Source: Kaistia geumhonensis (GTDB taxonomy: Bacteria > Pseudomonadota > Alphaproteobacteria > Rhizobiales > Kaistiaceae). Taken from it: a DNA stretch of 64,000 nucleotides. The stretch spans positions 2,976,001 to 3,040,000 of the forward strand of contig NZ_JAUSWJ010000001.1 of NCBI RefSeq assembly GCF_030815145.1, in the 5' to 3' direction. This document shows, piece by piece, positions 38,221-46,940 of the stretch. Within the stretch, counting starts at the first letter, position 1, and each line of letters begins with the position of its first letter. The notes below the pieces were generated by a model. That model had not been told where the DNA came from. It saw only the letters and a list, made by a program, of their open reading frames with translations, and ran no database searches. Both the position numbers and the translations under genes were made by a program.

Positions 38221-38994
38221 TCAGTTCTGGAGGACTTCGAGCGCGAGCGCGAAGGTCTGGCCGGACGCGGGCACATAGGCGCCGCGCACCTCGAGCAGGG
38301 CATAGATGTTGGCCGTGCCCGATGCGGGATCGAAGTTGATCTCGCTGCCCGCGTTCGGCACGCCCTCGCCCTTGACGCCGTCCGAGAAGGCGGCGTCGAA
38401 GGTCACGTCGAGATAGCCGAGATGGACCGAGGCGATGCCGTTGACGGAGCCGGCGAAGACGCCGTTGTCGCCCACCGAGCTCGTCGGCGCGCTGCGGAAG
38501 AGATGAACGCGGACGGTGTTGTTGGCCCAGGCGGCGTTGCTGGTGGCGAGGCGTACCTTGCGCACCATACCCGTGGCGTCGTTGGCCCGCGCAGCGGCGA
38601 TGGCGATCGGCGTGACCGAGCCGGCCGACGTCGAGTTGGCAATGAGGTCGCCGGTAGCATAGGTGGCGGTATCGGCGGGACGGGTGAGCGTCGCCGTCAC
38701 GATCTTGGCGGGGCCGACGGAGACCTGCGGATCGCCGGCTGCGCCCGTCTTCTGGGCCTGGACCGCCGCGAGCAGGGCGGCGAGGGTCGTCTGGGTGGCC
38801 GGGTCGGCGGAGAGCTTGGCGAGGATGGCGTTGGCGAGCGCCTCGACATCGATCGGGCCGTCGCCGTCGGGGTCCGCCAGACCGGTCAGCGGCAGGAACG
38901 GACCCTCGCCGGTACCGGAGACGTCGAGCACGCGCTGGACGAAGACGTTGCCGGCGCCGTCCTTGATCTGCTTGGTCGTGAGCGTAGCGGTCAT
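38221..38994 (-). CDS. Phage-tail-like structural protein, unrecognised
   Basis: This protein of about 257 residues starts at ATG 38994; ATG 39006 would overlap the upstream stop by 10 bp. The N-terminus (TATLTTKQIKDGAGNVF) and the beta-rich Ser/Thr/Ala composition resemble phage tail or baseplate components, with an Ala-rich helical insert near residue 60. I do not recognise a family. It lies 9 bp upstream of the tail-fibre-like gene. Confidence 0.6.
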   Translation of the reverse strand: MTATLTTKQIKDGAGNVFVQRVLDVSGTGEGPFLPLTGLADPDGDGPIDVEALANAILAKLSADPATQTTLAALLAAVQAQKTGAAGDPQVSVGPAKIVTATLTRPADTATYATGDLIANSTSAGSVTPIAIAAARANDATGMVRKVRLATSNAAWANNTVRVHLFRSAPTSSVGDNGVFAGSVNGIASVHLGYLDVTFDAAFSDGVKGEGVPNAGSEINFDPASGTANIYALLEVRGAYVPASGQTFALALEVLQN

Positions 38995-38996
38995 GG

Positions 38997-39404
38997 TCAG
39001 ATCCATCCCATCAGCTGGAGGTTGGAATTGTCGGGGTTGGAGAAGTCGAGCGAGGCCTCTTCGCCGGGACTCGCATCGGTGTTGAGACCACCGAGGCCGG
39101 TCATGAAGCCGTAAAGCTCGGTGATCTCGATCCCGTCGGCGCGGCGCTCGATCTCGTATTCGGCGATCTGGCCGGCGGGGATCAGCCGGGATTCAGCGGT
39201 GGTGTAGGTCCAGCGCAGCTCCCGCAATGTCGGGTTGAGCACGAGCGATCCGCTCACGGTGTCCTTCACGACGAGCAGCGAGCCCGACGCGCCGATCGTG
39301 AGATAGAAGGTCGAGCCGGTGATCGGCACGTCCTCGGGGATCGTCCAGACCAGGGCGGGCGAATTGTTGCCCCGCCAGATGGACTTGTCGGCACGGAATG
39401 GCAT
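38997..39404 (-). CDS. Small phage-tail-like protein with Ig-like fold pattern
   Basis: This 135-residue protein starts at ATG 39404, preceded by AGAGGA. The start MPFRADKSIWRGNNSPALVW and the later F-Y-L-T-I-G-A-S-G, Y-E-I-E-R-R-A-D-G patterns suggest an Ig-like beta sandwich such as the N-terminal domains of phage receptor-binding proteins. There is no certain family. It is the first gene of the three-gene tail-like module. Confidence 0.6.
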   Translation of the reverse strand: MPFRADKSIWRGNNSPALVWTIPEDVPITGSTFYLTIGASGSLLVVKDTVSGSLVLNPTLRELRWTYTTAESRLIPAGQIAEYEIERRADGIEITELYGFMTGLGGLNTDASPGEEASLDFSNPDNSNLQLMGWI

Positions 39405-39633
39405 TGGAATCCTCTGCTTCTTCGGGGGGCCGCTATGGCGGGCGCCGCTCACGGGAGACATCGCGTGCAGGCTCGATCCTGTCCGCCGATTCTCGGGATG
39501 ACGGAGCGCGATCCACGCGTCTGACGTGACGTGCCCGCCATCTGCAACCAGATATACAACCTTAAATTGTATAAGTCACGCAAAAAGTGTTGCCGCCGAT
39601 CAGGCGCGTGGCCGGTCGAGCCTGTCTGCCGCG
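39405..39633. other. Intergenic region between tail-like module and sugar operon
   Basis: The 281-bp gap (to 39685) between divergent units has an AT-rich centre (39550-39590), a 7-7-7 inverted repeat (listed separately) and, at its right end, the promoter/operator of the SDR gene. No gene is seen here. Confidence 0.45.
39553..39573. repeat. Perfect 7-bp inverted repeat with 7-nt spacer
   Basis: TATACAA at 39553-39559 and TTGTATA at 39567-39573 frame CCTTAAA. It sits in an AT-rich pocket upstream of the minus-strand tail-like genes. It could be a regulator site or promoter element for that module; the neighbouring TATACAAT-like sequence on the minus strand also resembles a -10 box. Confidence 0.5.
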
Positions 39634-39663
39634 TTGACAAAGCGAACATGGTACCGTTACCAT
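39634..39663 (+). promoter_or_regulatory. Promoter with LacI-family-like operator upstream of the SDR operon
   Basis: TTGACA at 39634-39639 is followed 18 bp later by a -10-like TACCAT (39658-39663). The 16-bp palindrome ATGGTACCGTTACCAT (39648-39663) has perfect ATGGTA/TACCAT arms around a central CG, the classic LacI-family operator layout, and covers the -10. A regulator bound here would block RNA polymerase. The LacI-type gene downstream of this operon is the obvious candidate, which is inference. Confidence 0.65.
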
Positions 39664-39685
39664 CGCTCGAAATGGAGGGGCGGGT

Positions 39686-40462
39686 GTGACGGATCAGGTG
39701 AGAACGGTACTGATAACGGGCGCTGGGGCGGGGCTCGGCCAGCGCCTTGCCGCCCTGCTCGCCGAGCGGGGGCTCGCCGTGGCCCTTGCCGATGTCAGCG
39801 CCCCGGGCCTCGAGCGGACGCTCAAGCTCCTCCCCGCCGATGCCTCTGCCATTGCCATCACATCCGACCTCACCGCGGACGGCGCCCCGGCCGCCGCCGT
39901 AAAGCAGGTCGTCGACGCGTTCGGCCGCCTCGACATCCTCATCAACAATGCCGGCTATGGCGCCATCGAGCCGTTTCTCGGCATGACGGCTGCGCTCTGG
40001 CACAAGACGCTGTCGATCAATCTCGTCGCGCTGGCGATGATGACGGCCGCGGCCGGTGAGGTGATGCGCGACCAGCGCTCGGGCCGCATCGTGAACATCA
40101 CCTCGCCCGCCTCGCGCATGGCGCTGCCGAACTACACCGCCTATGCCGCCAGCAAGGCAGGTGTCGACGCGGTGACGCGGGCCGCCGCTCTGGCGCTCGC
40201 GCCCTTCGGTGTGCTCGTCAATTCGCTGGCGCCCGGCATGATGGACACCGAGATGCAGCGCTCGACGGAGCTCGACCTCGCGAGGATCGAGGGCCGCAGC
40301 GACGTCGAGGCCTTCCTCGACGAGCGCACGCGCCGCGTCCCCCTCGGCCGCCGCGCGGAGATCGACGAGGTCGCGGCAGGTGTCCTGTGGCTCGCGCTGG
40401 ACGCGCCTCCCTATGTGACCGCCGAACGGCTCAACCTCTCCGGCGGACTGGACAGGGACTGA
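39686..40462 (+). CDS. Short-chain dehydrogenase/reductase (classical SDR)
   Basis: The protein has 258 residues from the GTG at 39686, preceded by GGAGGGG. The cofactor motif TGAGAGLG is at 11-18, NNAG at 87-90, and Ser140, Tyr153 and Lys157 form the catalytic set. It resembles sugar or polyol dehydrogenases. It heads the SDR-transketolase-dehydratase operon, which suggests oxidation of the sugar or its product. NAD/NADP preference is unclear. Confidence 0.9.
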   Translation: MTDQVRTVLITGAGAGLGQRLAALLAERGLAVALADVSAPGLERTLKLLPADASAIAITSDLTADGAPAAAVKQVVDAFGRLDILINNAGYGAIEPFLGMTAALWHKTLSINLVALAMMTAAAGEVMRDQRSGRIVNITSPASRMALPNYTAYAASKAGVDAVTRAAALALAPFGVLVNSLAPGMMDTEMQRSTELDLARIEGRSDVEAFLDERTRRVPLGRRAEIDEVAAGVLWLALDAPPYVTAERLNLSGGLDRD

Positions 40463-40464
40463 CA

Positions 40465-41319
40465 ATGGCTTTGCCAGCTAATCATCCGCCTGAAAGTGCG
40501 GATCTCCGAGCGCTTGCCGCGCGTGCGCTGTCGATGCGACGGCACATGCTGACCATGGCGCGGGGACCCGGCCAAGGCTATGTCGGGCAGGGGCTCGGCA
40601 TCGCCGACGTGCTCGCGGCGCTCTATTTCCACGAGTTGCGTTGGGACCCGGGTGATCTCGCCGCGCCCGACCGCGACCGCTTCCTGCTCTCGACGGGGCA
40701 CTACTCGATCGCGCTCTGGGCGGCGCTCGCGGAAGCCGGCGTGTTTCCGCTTTCCGAGCTCTCGACCTATGGCGCGGACGACAGCCGGCTCGATATGTCG
40801 ACGCTCGACACGACGCCGGGCGTGGAGATGATCGGTGGCTCGCTCGGGCATGGGCTGGGCCAGGCGGTCGGCATGGCACTCGGCCTGCGCCTCGCCGGAT
40901 CTCCCGCGCGCATCTTCTGCGAGCTTTCGGACGGCGAGATGCAGGAGGGGGCGACCTGGGAGGCGGCGATGTCGGCGTCGCATTTCGGCCTCGACGGGAT
41001 GGTCGCCCTGATCGATTGCAACGGCATCCAGGCCGATGGCGCCGTCGTGCTCGACATGGAGCCGGTGGCAGAGAAATGGCGTGCGTTCGGATTCTCGACC
41101 GCAGAGATCGACGGCAACGACATGGCAGCGGTCGTCGCCGCGCTCGCCCGCACCCGGCAGCGAGACGGCAGGCCGCATGCCATCGTCCTCCGAACGCGGC
41201 CGGGTTTCGGCATTCCGACCCTCATGGCCCGCGAGAAGGCCCATTTCATCCGCGTCGATGCCGGCGAATGGGACGCCCTCGCCGCCGAGCTGGAACGGGA
41301 AGGTGTCCGCAATGACTGA
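40465..41319 (+). CDS. Split transketolase, N-terminal (TPP-binding) subunit
   Basis: The protein has 284 residues. GSLGHGLG (125-132) and a TPP/Mg motif ELSDGEMQEG (153-162) with Asn186 are the N-terminal half of transketolase, with Ser where most have Gly in the Asp-Gly motif. It pairs with the next gene, which encodes the pyrimidine-binding and C-terminal half. Split transketolases occur in specialised sugar pathways such as D-apiose and sulfosugar catabolism. It overlaps its partner by 8 bp. Confidence 0.92.
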   Translation: MALPANHPPESADLRALAARALSMRRHMLTMARGPGQGYVGQGLGIADVLAALYFHELRWDPGDLAAPDRDRFLLSTGHYSIALWAALAEAGVFPLSELSTYGADDSRLDMSTLDTTPGVEMIGGSLGHGLGQAVGMALGLRLAGSPARIFCELSDGEMQEGATWEAAMSASHFGLDGMVALIDCNGIQADGAVVLDMEPVAEKWRAFGFSTAEIDGNDMAAVVAALARTRQRDGRPHAIVLRTRPGFGIPTLMAREKAHFIRVDAGEWDALAAELEREGVRND

Positions 41320-42289
41320 GCGCATCTTCACCCGGGCGATGGGCGTCGACGAGGTGAGCGGGGTCCGCCCGACCGTCGAGGCGCCGTTCGGTCATGCCCT
41401 CGCGGCGCTCGGCGCCGAGCGGCCCGAGATCGTCGGCATGACGGCCGATCTTGGCAAATACACCGACATCCTGCCCTTCCGCGACGCCTTCCCGGACCGC
41501 TTCTTCAACATGGGCATGGCCGAGCAGAATCTCGTCGCCGCCGCGGCCGGGTTCGCGCGGACCGGCTTCATGCCCTTCGCGACGACCTATGGCGTCTTCG
41601 CCTCCCGCCGCGCCTATGACTTCGTCGCCATCGCCGTCGCCCATTCAAGCCTTCCCGTGAAGATCGTGGCGGGATTGCCCGGCCTCACCACCGGCTATGG
41701 CGGCACGCACCAGGCGATCGAGGATCTTGGGCTGATGAGCCTCATTCCTGGCCTCGTCGTGATCGATCCCTGCGACGCGACCGAGATCGCCGCGGCGACG
41801 CGGGCAGCGGCCGAGCATCCGGGGCCGGTCTATCTGCGGCTGCTGCGCGGCAAGGTGCCGGTCGTGTTCCAGCCCGAAGGCTTCCTCTTCGAGATCGGCA
41901 AGGCGCGGCTGCTCCGCGAGGGCGGCGATGTCGGCATCATCGCCACGGGCTTCATGACCGAGCGGGCGCTCGACGCCGCCGACCGGCTGGATGCGCTCGG
42001 TCTTGCCGCCGGCGTTCTCCACGTTCCCTGCCTGAAGCCGTTCGACGCCGAGGCGGTCGCGGATTTCGCCTTGCGCTGCGACCGCATCGTCACCGCGGAG
42101 AACCACGTCATGCGCGGCGGCCTCGCCTCGCTGGTCGTCGAGGCGCTGCACGAGCGCGGCATCCAGCGCTCCGTCCGCCGCATCGGCTTGCCGGACCGCT
42201 TCATGGAATGCGGCGCCGTCCCGACGCTGCAGAAACGCTATCGCATCACCGTCGACGACATCGTCGCCAGCGCCGAGGAACGGGCATGA
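41312..42289 (+). CDS. Split transketolase, C-terminal (pyrimidine-binding) subunit
   Basis: The protein has 325 residues with the pyrimidine domain (MAEQNLVAAAAGFARTG, the catalytic Glu) and transketolase C-terminal domain (HVPCLKPFDAEAVADFA, then a Rossmann-like end). YGGTHQAIEDLGLM is a typical substrate-loop element. With the N-terminal subunit it would transfer two-carbon ketol units in a TPP-dependent way. Its stop overlaps the start of the dehydratase by 4 bp. Confidence 0.92.
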   Translation: MTERIFTRAMGVDEVSGVRPTVEAPFGHALAALGAERPEIVGMTADLGKYTDILPFRDAFPDRFFNMGMAEQNLVAAAAGFARTGFMPFATTYGVFASRRAYDFVAIAVAHSSLPVKIVAGLPGLTTGYGGTHQAIEDLGLMSLIPGLVVIDPCDATEIAAATRAAAEHPGPVYLRLLRGKVPVVFQPEGFLFEIGKARLLREGGDVGIIATGFMTERALDAADRLDALGLAAGVLHVPCLKPFDAEAVADFALRCDRIVTAENHVMRGGLASLVVEALHERGIQRSVRRIGLPDRFMECGAVPTLQKRYRITVDDIVASAEERA

Positions 42290-43452
42290 GGATCACCGGG
42301 ATCGAGACCTTCACCGTCGGCGCGGGTTGGAAGAACTGGCTGTTCGTCCGTGTTCACACCGATGCCGGCATCACCGGCCTCGGCGAGGGCACGCTCAACG
42401 GCTTCATTCGCACCACCGAGGCGGCGGTCCGGGAGCTGGAGCATCTCGTCATCGGCCAGGATCCACGACGCATCACGGCGCTGGCCAAGCGGATGCTCGA
42501 CAGCGTTTCGCTGGACGGAGGCCACATCCATCGCACGGCGATCGCGACGATCGAGGTCGCTTGCTGGGACATCCTGGGCAAATCGCTCGGCGTACCGATC
42601 CACCAGCTCATCGGCGGGCGCATGCGCGACACCGTGCTCGGCTATGCGAATGGCTGGTACCGGACCGAGCGCAGCCCGGAGGCCTTTCTCGCCGCTGCCG
42701 AAGCGGTGATCGCCAAGGGCTTTAAGGCGATGAAACTCGACCCGTTCGGGACCGCCTCCGGCTTCATCGGCAAGCACGACCTCGACCTCGCCTACGACAT
42801 CCTGCGGACGCTGCGCGAGAAACTTCCGGCCGGCACGCTGCTGCTCATCGACGTGCATGCCCGGTTCACCGAGGTCGAGGCGATCCGCGCCGCGCATCGG
42901 CTGGCGCCGCTCGATCTCTACTGGTGGGAGGAGCCGACGACGCGGGACCGGCAGGAGACGGTGCATGCGGTCGGTCGCGCCAGCCCGATTCCGGTCGCGA
43001 CCGGCGAGATGTACGACACGGTGGGCCAGTTCTTCACGCTCGCAGAGGGAGGCGGAGTCAACATTTTTCAACCGGAACCGATGTCGCTCGGTGGTATCGG
43101 CAACACGCTCGCCGTCGCCAATCTCGCGCTTGCCCATGGCAGCTACATCGCGCCGCACCAGTCGGGCGGTCCGGTCGCGACCGCCGTCTGCCTGCAGCTC
43201 GCCGCCGCGGTGCCGAACTTCCTGATCCAGGAACATTTCGACGCCTTCAACGACCCGTGGACGCGCGACCTCGTCACCTGGCATCCGTCGATCGATCCCG
43301 CGACTGGCCATCTCTCGCTGCCCGATGCGCCGGGGCTCGGCATCGAGCTCAACGAGGAGGTCGCGCGGGCGCATCCCTACGACCCCAAGGCCTATCTCGA
43401 CATCCATTCGGAGGGGTGGGAACGGCGGCTCGGTTCGCGGCGCAACAGCTAG
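42286..43452 (+). CDS. Enolase-superfamily sugar-acid dehydratase (galactonate dehydratase-like)
   Basis: The protein has 388 residues. The enolase-superfamily metal ligands are in LLIDVHAR (Asp189), WWEEP (Glu215/216) and VATGEMY (Glu241). His191 of the DxH motif, His291 (APHQSGGP) and Lys150 (KAMKLD) are candidate acid/base residues, as in the acid-sugar dehydratases. It should remove water from an aldonate to give a 2-keto-3-deoxy acid. The exact acid is unknown. It is the last gene of the operon, with the stop 3 bp from the convergent LacI gene. Confidence 0.88.
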   Translation: MRITGIETFTVGAGWKNWLFVRVHTDAGITGLGEGTLNGFIRTTEAAVRELEHLVIGQDPRRITALAKRMLDSVSLDGGHIHRTAIATIEVACWDILGKSLGVPIHQLIGGRMRDTVLGYANGWYRTERSPEAFLAAAEAVIAKGFKAMKLDPFGTASGFIGKHDLDLAYDILRTLREKLPAGTLLLIDVHARFTEVEAIRAAHRLAPLDLYWWEEPTTRDRQETVHAVGRASPIPVATGEMYDTVGQFFTLAEGGGVNIFQPEPMSLGGIGNTLAVANLALAHGSYIAPHQSGGPVATAVCLQLAAAVPNFLIQEHFDAFNDPWTRDLVTWHPSIDPATGHLSLPDAPGLGIELNEEVARAHPYDPKAYLDIHSEGWERRLGSRRNS

Positions 43453-43455
43453 ATG

Positions 43456-44565
43456 TCAGGCGCTGGCGCGGTCGACAATCGAAAAGCCGACCGGCACGAT
43501 GCGTGGCAGGTTCTCCTCGCCGCGCAGCCGCTTCAGCAGCTGGTCGACGGCGAGACGGCCCATGCCGTAGCGATCGACGCGGACGGTGGTGAGCGGCGGA
43601 TAGAGCTGGGCGGCGAGGTCGACATCGCCATAGCCGGCGATGGCGAGGCGGCCGGGAATTGCCCAACCGCGCCGGTGGCATTCCTGCACGGCGCCGATGG
43701 CGAGTGTGTCGCTCGAGCAGAAGATGACGTCGAGCGCCGCGTCGCGGGCGACGAGCGCCGATACCGCCTCGGCGCCGCCGGCGGAGGTGATCGGAACCTC
43801 GATCTCGAGGCTGGCGGGATAGACATGGCCGCGGTCGATCAGCGCCTGGCGGTAGCCGATGCGGCGCTGTTGCAGACGGTCGTTGCCATGGGCGGGCGTC
43901 GAGACGAAGCCGATGCGGCGATAGCCCTTGTCGACGAGATGGCAGGTCATCGCATGGGCGGTGTCGAAGTTCGACACGCCGACCGCCATGTCGATCGGAT
44001 CGCGGCCTCGGACCTCGCTGATCTCGACCACGGCGACATCGCCATCCTCGAGAAGCTGGCGGGCGCCGGGCGCCTGCACGAAGGCCTGCAGGATGAGGCC
44101 GGCCGGCTGCCAGCCGAGAAGCGCCCGGATTGCCTGATCCTCGGCGTCGCGGTCGAAATCGCCCTGGACGAGCAGCAGCTGGTAGCCCGCTTCGTGGCAG
44201 GCATCCGACATGCCCTGCACCTGCTCGGCGATGCCGGAATTGATCAGCGGCGGCACCATGGTGCCGATGATGCGGCGTCGGCTCTTCAGCGACGACATGG
44301 AGGAGGCGAGCTGGTTGCGGATGAAGCCTTCGCGCTCGACCACCGCCATGATCCGTGCCCGCGTCTCGGGCGAGACCTTGTCGGGATCGGCCAGGGCGCG
44401 CGACACGGTCATGGGCGCGACGCCGGCCCGGCGCGCGATCTCGCGCATGCCGAGCCGCTGCTGCCCCTTGGGGCTGCGCCTCTTCGGCGTTTCCCCATCC
44501 GCCGCGCCGCCCTCCGACGGCCGGGATCCGGCCTCGCCGCTGTCGTCGCTGCCCTTGTCGGCCAT
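43456..44565 (-). CDS. LacI-family transcriptional regulator
   Basis: The protein has 369 residues from ATG 44565; a longer frame goes back to 44679. The HTH lies at residues 38-58 (MREIARRAGVAPMTVSRAL), followed by a periplasmic-binding-protein-like effector domain with IIGTMVPPLINSGIAEQVQ and the C-terminal VGFSIVDR. It probably represses the SDR-transketolase-dehydratase operon and the second transporter through the ATGGTA-CG-TACCAT-type sites at 39648 and 56067. The ligand is unknown. It is convergent with the dehydratase gene. Confidence 0.9.
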   Translation of the reverse strand: MADKGSDDSGEAGSRPSEGGAADGETPKRRSPKGQQRLGMREIARRAGVAPMTVSRALADPDKVSPETRARIMAVVEREGFIRNQLASSMSSLKSRRRIIGTMVPPLINSGIAEQVQGMSDACHEAGYQLLLVQGDFDRDAEDQAIRALLGWQPAGLILQAFVQAPGARQLLEDGDVAVVEISEVRGRDPIDMAVGVSNFDTAHAMTCHLVDKGYRRIGFVSTPAHGNDRLQQRRIGYRQALIDRGHVYPASLEIEVPITSAGGAEAVSALVARDAALDVIFCSSDTLAIGAVQECHRRGWAIPGRLAIAGYGDVDLAAQLYPPLTTVRVDRYGMGRLAVDQLLKRLRGEENLPRIVPVGFSIVDRASA

Positions 44566-44701
44566 GGTCGTCCGATCCGCCCCGATCCTTCGCGCCGCCC
44601 CGCCGCGCCGGCGGTGAATCGGCGGGTCCAGTGTAGGCTCTCCGCCCGCGCAGGGAAGGGCGGGTCCGTCGTGCTTCAACGCCCACGAATCCGGTTGAGA
44701 A

Positions 44702-44725
44702 AATTATAATAGCATGATGTTATGT
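44702..44725 (+). promoter_or_regulatory. 24-bp operator candidate upstream of the first ABC transporter
   Basis: The sequence begins AATTATAATAGCATGATG and has a 5-3-5 ATAAT-AGC-ATGAT core with a -10-like TATAAT. It is repeated exactly, in inverted orientation, at 51010-51033 and in related form at 55982-56003. It lies about 75 bp before the permease start. The GntR-type regulator is the candidate ligand. Confidence 0.6.
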
Positions 44726-44799
44726 GAGCAGGCCGGCGTCAGACCGGCCTCTGTCGGCCAGGATGCGTGGAGGACGCGAGGCCGGCGAGGGAGGGGTGA

Positions 44800-45855
44800 A
44801 TGGAACGAACTGTCGGACGGCCCGCCACGGCCGAGACTTCCGGCCGCGCGATGCGTGACCGGCTGACGCGACTCGTCGCCGTCGGCGAGGTCGGCGTCCT
44901 GCTGGCGCTCGTGGTCATTGTCGCCTTCTTCTTCGTGCTCGAGCCGGCCTTCCTGTCGGAGCGCAACATCCGCGCCATCCTGCGCGTCGTCTCCTTCGTC
45001 GGCATCATCGCCATCGGCCAGACGCTGCTGCTCGTCTGCGGCGAGTTCGATCTTTCCGTCGGCGCCGTCGCCGGCCTCTCGGCCGTGGTGAGTGCCAAGC
45101 TGATGACGGCGCTGGCCTTGCCCGTGCCGATCGCGCTTCTCGGCGGCGTCGCGGTCGGAGGCCTCGTCGGCCTCGTCAACGGCCTTGCCGTCGTGCGGCT
45201 GCGCATACCGGCCTTCATCCAGACGCTCGGCATGCTCTTCATCGGCCAGGGGCTGATCCAGGTCGTGACCAATGGCTATCCGGTCTATCCGCTGCCCAAG
45301 GTGATCGGCGAGATCGGCATGGCCGGCTTCGTGTTCGGCCTCGGCTGGAGCTTCGTCTTCTTCGTCGTCGCCGCCATCAGCGCCGATTTCGTCCTCCGCC
45401 GCACCGTGTTGGGGCGCAACATGTATGCGACCGGCGGCAATCCCGAGGTGGCCCGCCTCGTCGGCATCGATACCGCGCGCATGAAGATCGGCGCCTTCGT
45501 CACCGTCGGCATGCTCGCGGCCGTCGCCGGCATGTTCGTCATGGCCGATCTGTCCAGCGGCACCACATCGATCGGCTCCGGCTGGGAGCTCACCGTCATC
45601 GCCGGCGTGGTGGTCGGCGGCGTCAGCCTGTTCGGCGGCGCCGGCACCATGGCGGGCGGCCTCATCGGCATCCTGCTGTTGCAGGTCGTCACCAGCGGTC
45701 TCGTGGTGATCGGCGTCAACGCCAACTGGCAGCAGATCGCCGTCGGCCTGATCATGGTGATCGCCGTCGGTCTCGACGTGCTGCGCCGCCGCACCTTCAT
45801 CGCCGGCTCCGGCAGCGAGCCGCCGGCCGAGCCGGCGAGCCCCGCCAAGCCCTAG
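44800..45855 (+). CDS. CUT2 sugar ABC transporter permease (RbsC-like), transporter 1
   Basis: The protein has 351 residues, a multi-pass BPD_transp_2-type permease (EAA-like loop later). Marks include GEFDLSVGAVAGLSAVV near residue 82, ATGGNPEVARLVGIDT and GAGTMAGGLIGILLLQV. It has a charged cytosolic N-terminus and C-terminal Pro tail. It forms the membrane channel with its ATPase. A GGAGGGG box precedes the ATG. It is first in the transporter 1 operon. Confidence 0.93.
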   Translation: MERTVGRPATAETSGRAMRDRLTRLVAVGEVGVLLALVVIVAFFFVLEPAFLSERNIRAILRVVSFVGIIAIGQTLLLVCGEFDLSVGAVAGLSAVVSAKLMTALALPVPIALLGGVAVGGLVGLVNGLAVVRLRIPAFIQTLGMLFIGQGLIQVVTNGYPVYPLPKVIGEIGMAGFVFGLGWSFVFFVVAAISADFVLRRTVLGRNMYATGGNPEVARLVGIDTARMKIGAFVTVGMLAAVAGMFVMADLSSGTTSIGSGWELTVIAGVVVGGVSLFGGAGTMAGGLIGILLLQVVTSGLVVIGVNANWQQIAVGLIMVIAVGLDVLRRRTFIAGSGSEPPAEPASPAKP

Positions 45856-45933
45856 GGAATACCGGGCCTTCGACGCCCGGAGGGAACCAAGAAGAAGGCC
45901 CGGTCGCGCCGGGCCGATCACAGGGAGGAGAGC

Positions 45934-46908
45934 ATGCAGACCACATCCAGGACCATCCGCATCGCGCTGGCCGGCTTCACGGCGCTGGCGGCGCTCGCGG
46001 GCAGCGGCGGCGCCGCGCTGGCCGAAGGCAAGAACATCCTCTGGGTCCAGCCGATGCGCGACCATCCCGTGCACCGGCTGATGCAGGCCGGCTTCCTCGC
46101 CAAGTGCAAGGAACTGGGCAACACCTGCGAGGTCGTGGGCAACCCCTCGGCGACGAACTACGACGTCTCGGCCTCGATCCCGCTCGCGGAAGCGGCCATG
46201 GCCCGGACCAAGTTCGACGCCATCGCCGTCTATGGCCCCGGCCCGGAAATCTATCCCTTCATCGGCAAGCTCGGCCAGGAAGGCTTTCCGGTCGTGACCT
46301 GGCACGTTCTGCCGGCCGAGGGCAGCGTGCCCGGCCTCAAGGCCGCGACCGGCGAGGACATTCCGAGCGCCGGCAAGGCGGCGGCCGAGGCCATGGGCGC
46401 CAAGCTCGGCGGCAAGGGCGTGATCGCGCTGACTCAGGGCTCGTCCAACGACACCGAGAACGTCATGTCGGACTCGTTCCGCAAGACGATGGCCGAGAAG
46501 TATCCCGACATCAAAATCCTCGACACGCAGATGGAAGGCTTCGAGCCGTCCTCCGCCGAGGCCAAGGCCGTGGCCCTGCTGCAGGGCAATCCCGACGTCA
46601 ACGCCGCCTTCTCGACGACCGGCAACGGCATCCAGACCTGGTCGGGCGCGGCGCGAAAGGCCGGCCGCGAGGGTCTCGTCATCGTCGGCATGGACTATAT
46701 CCGCCAGAACCTCGACATCGTGAAGGCGGGCGGTGCCTGGGGCGTGGTGGCGCAGCCGCTCTACGAGGAAAGCGCCAAGACGGCCGAGCTCGCCAACCAC
46801 CTCGCCGAGGGCAAGACGGTTCCCTACCTCAATCCGCTGCCGGCGGCCGTGCTGACGGCGGGCGATCTTGAGCCCTATTACAAGATGCTCGACAGCGCCG
46901 GGCAGTAG
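45934..46908 (+). CDS. CUT2 sugar-binding protein (RbsB-like), transporter 1
   Basis: The protein has 324 residues with a signal peptide cut near residue 30 (ALA-EG). The mature part has the Peripla_BP_4 two-lobe layout: ILWVQPMRDHPVHRLMQAGF, ITTGNGIQTW-like hinge and GMDYIRQNLDIVKAG. It captures the transported sugar in the periplasm. A GGGAGGAGAG box precedes the ATG. It is separated from the ATPase gene by the palindromic element. Confidence 0.93.
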   Translation: MQTTSRTIRIALAGFTALAALAGSGGAALAEGKNILWVQPMRDHPVHRLMQAGFLAKCKELGNTCEVVGNPSATNYDVSASIPLAEAAMARTKFDAIAVYGPGPEIYPFIGKLGQEGFPVVTWHVLPAEGSVPGLKAATGEDIPSAGKAAAEAMGAKLGGKGVIALTQGSSNDTENVMSDSFRKTMAEKYPDIKILDTQMEGFEPSSAEAKAVALLQGNPDVNAAFSTTGNGIQTWSGAARKAGREGLVIVGMDYIRQNLDIVKAGGAWGVVAQPLYEESAKTAELANHLAEGKTVPYLNPLPAAVLTAGDLEPYYKMLDSAGQ

Positions 46909-46940
46909 TCCGTCCCGAAGAAGAGTGCCTTGGAAGGTCG

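Noticed and set aside
35737-39404. Complete prophage or tailocin
   Set aside because: Only three tail-like genes are present; no capsid, portal, terminase, lysis or regulator genes in the window.
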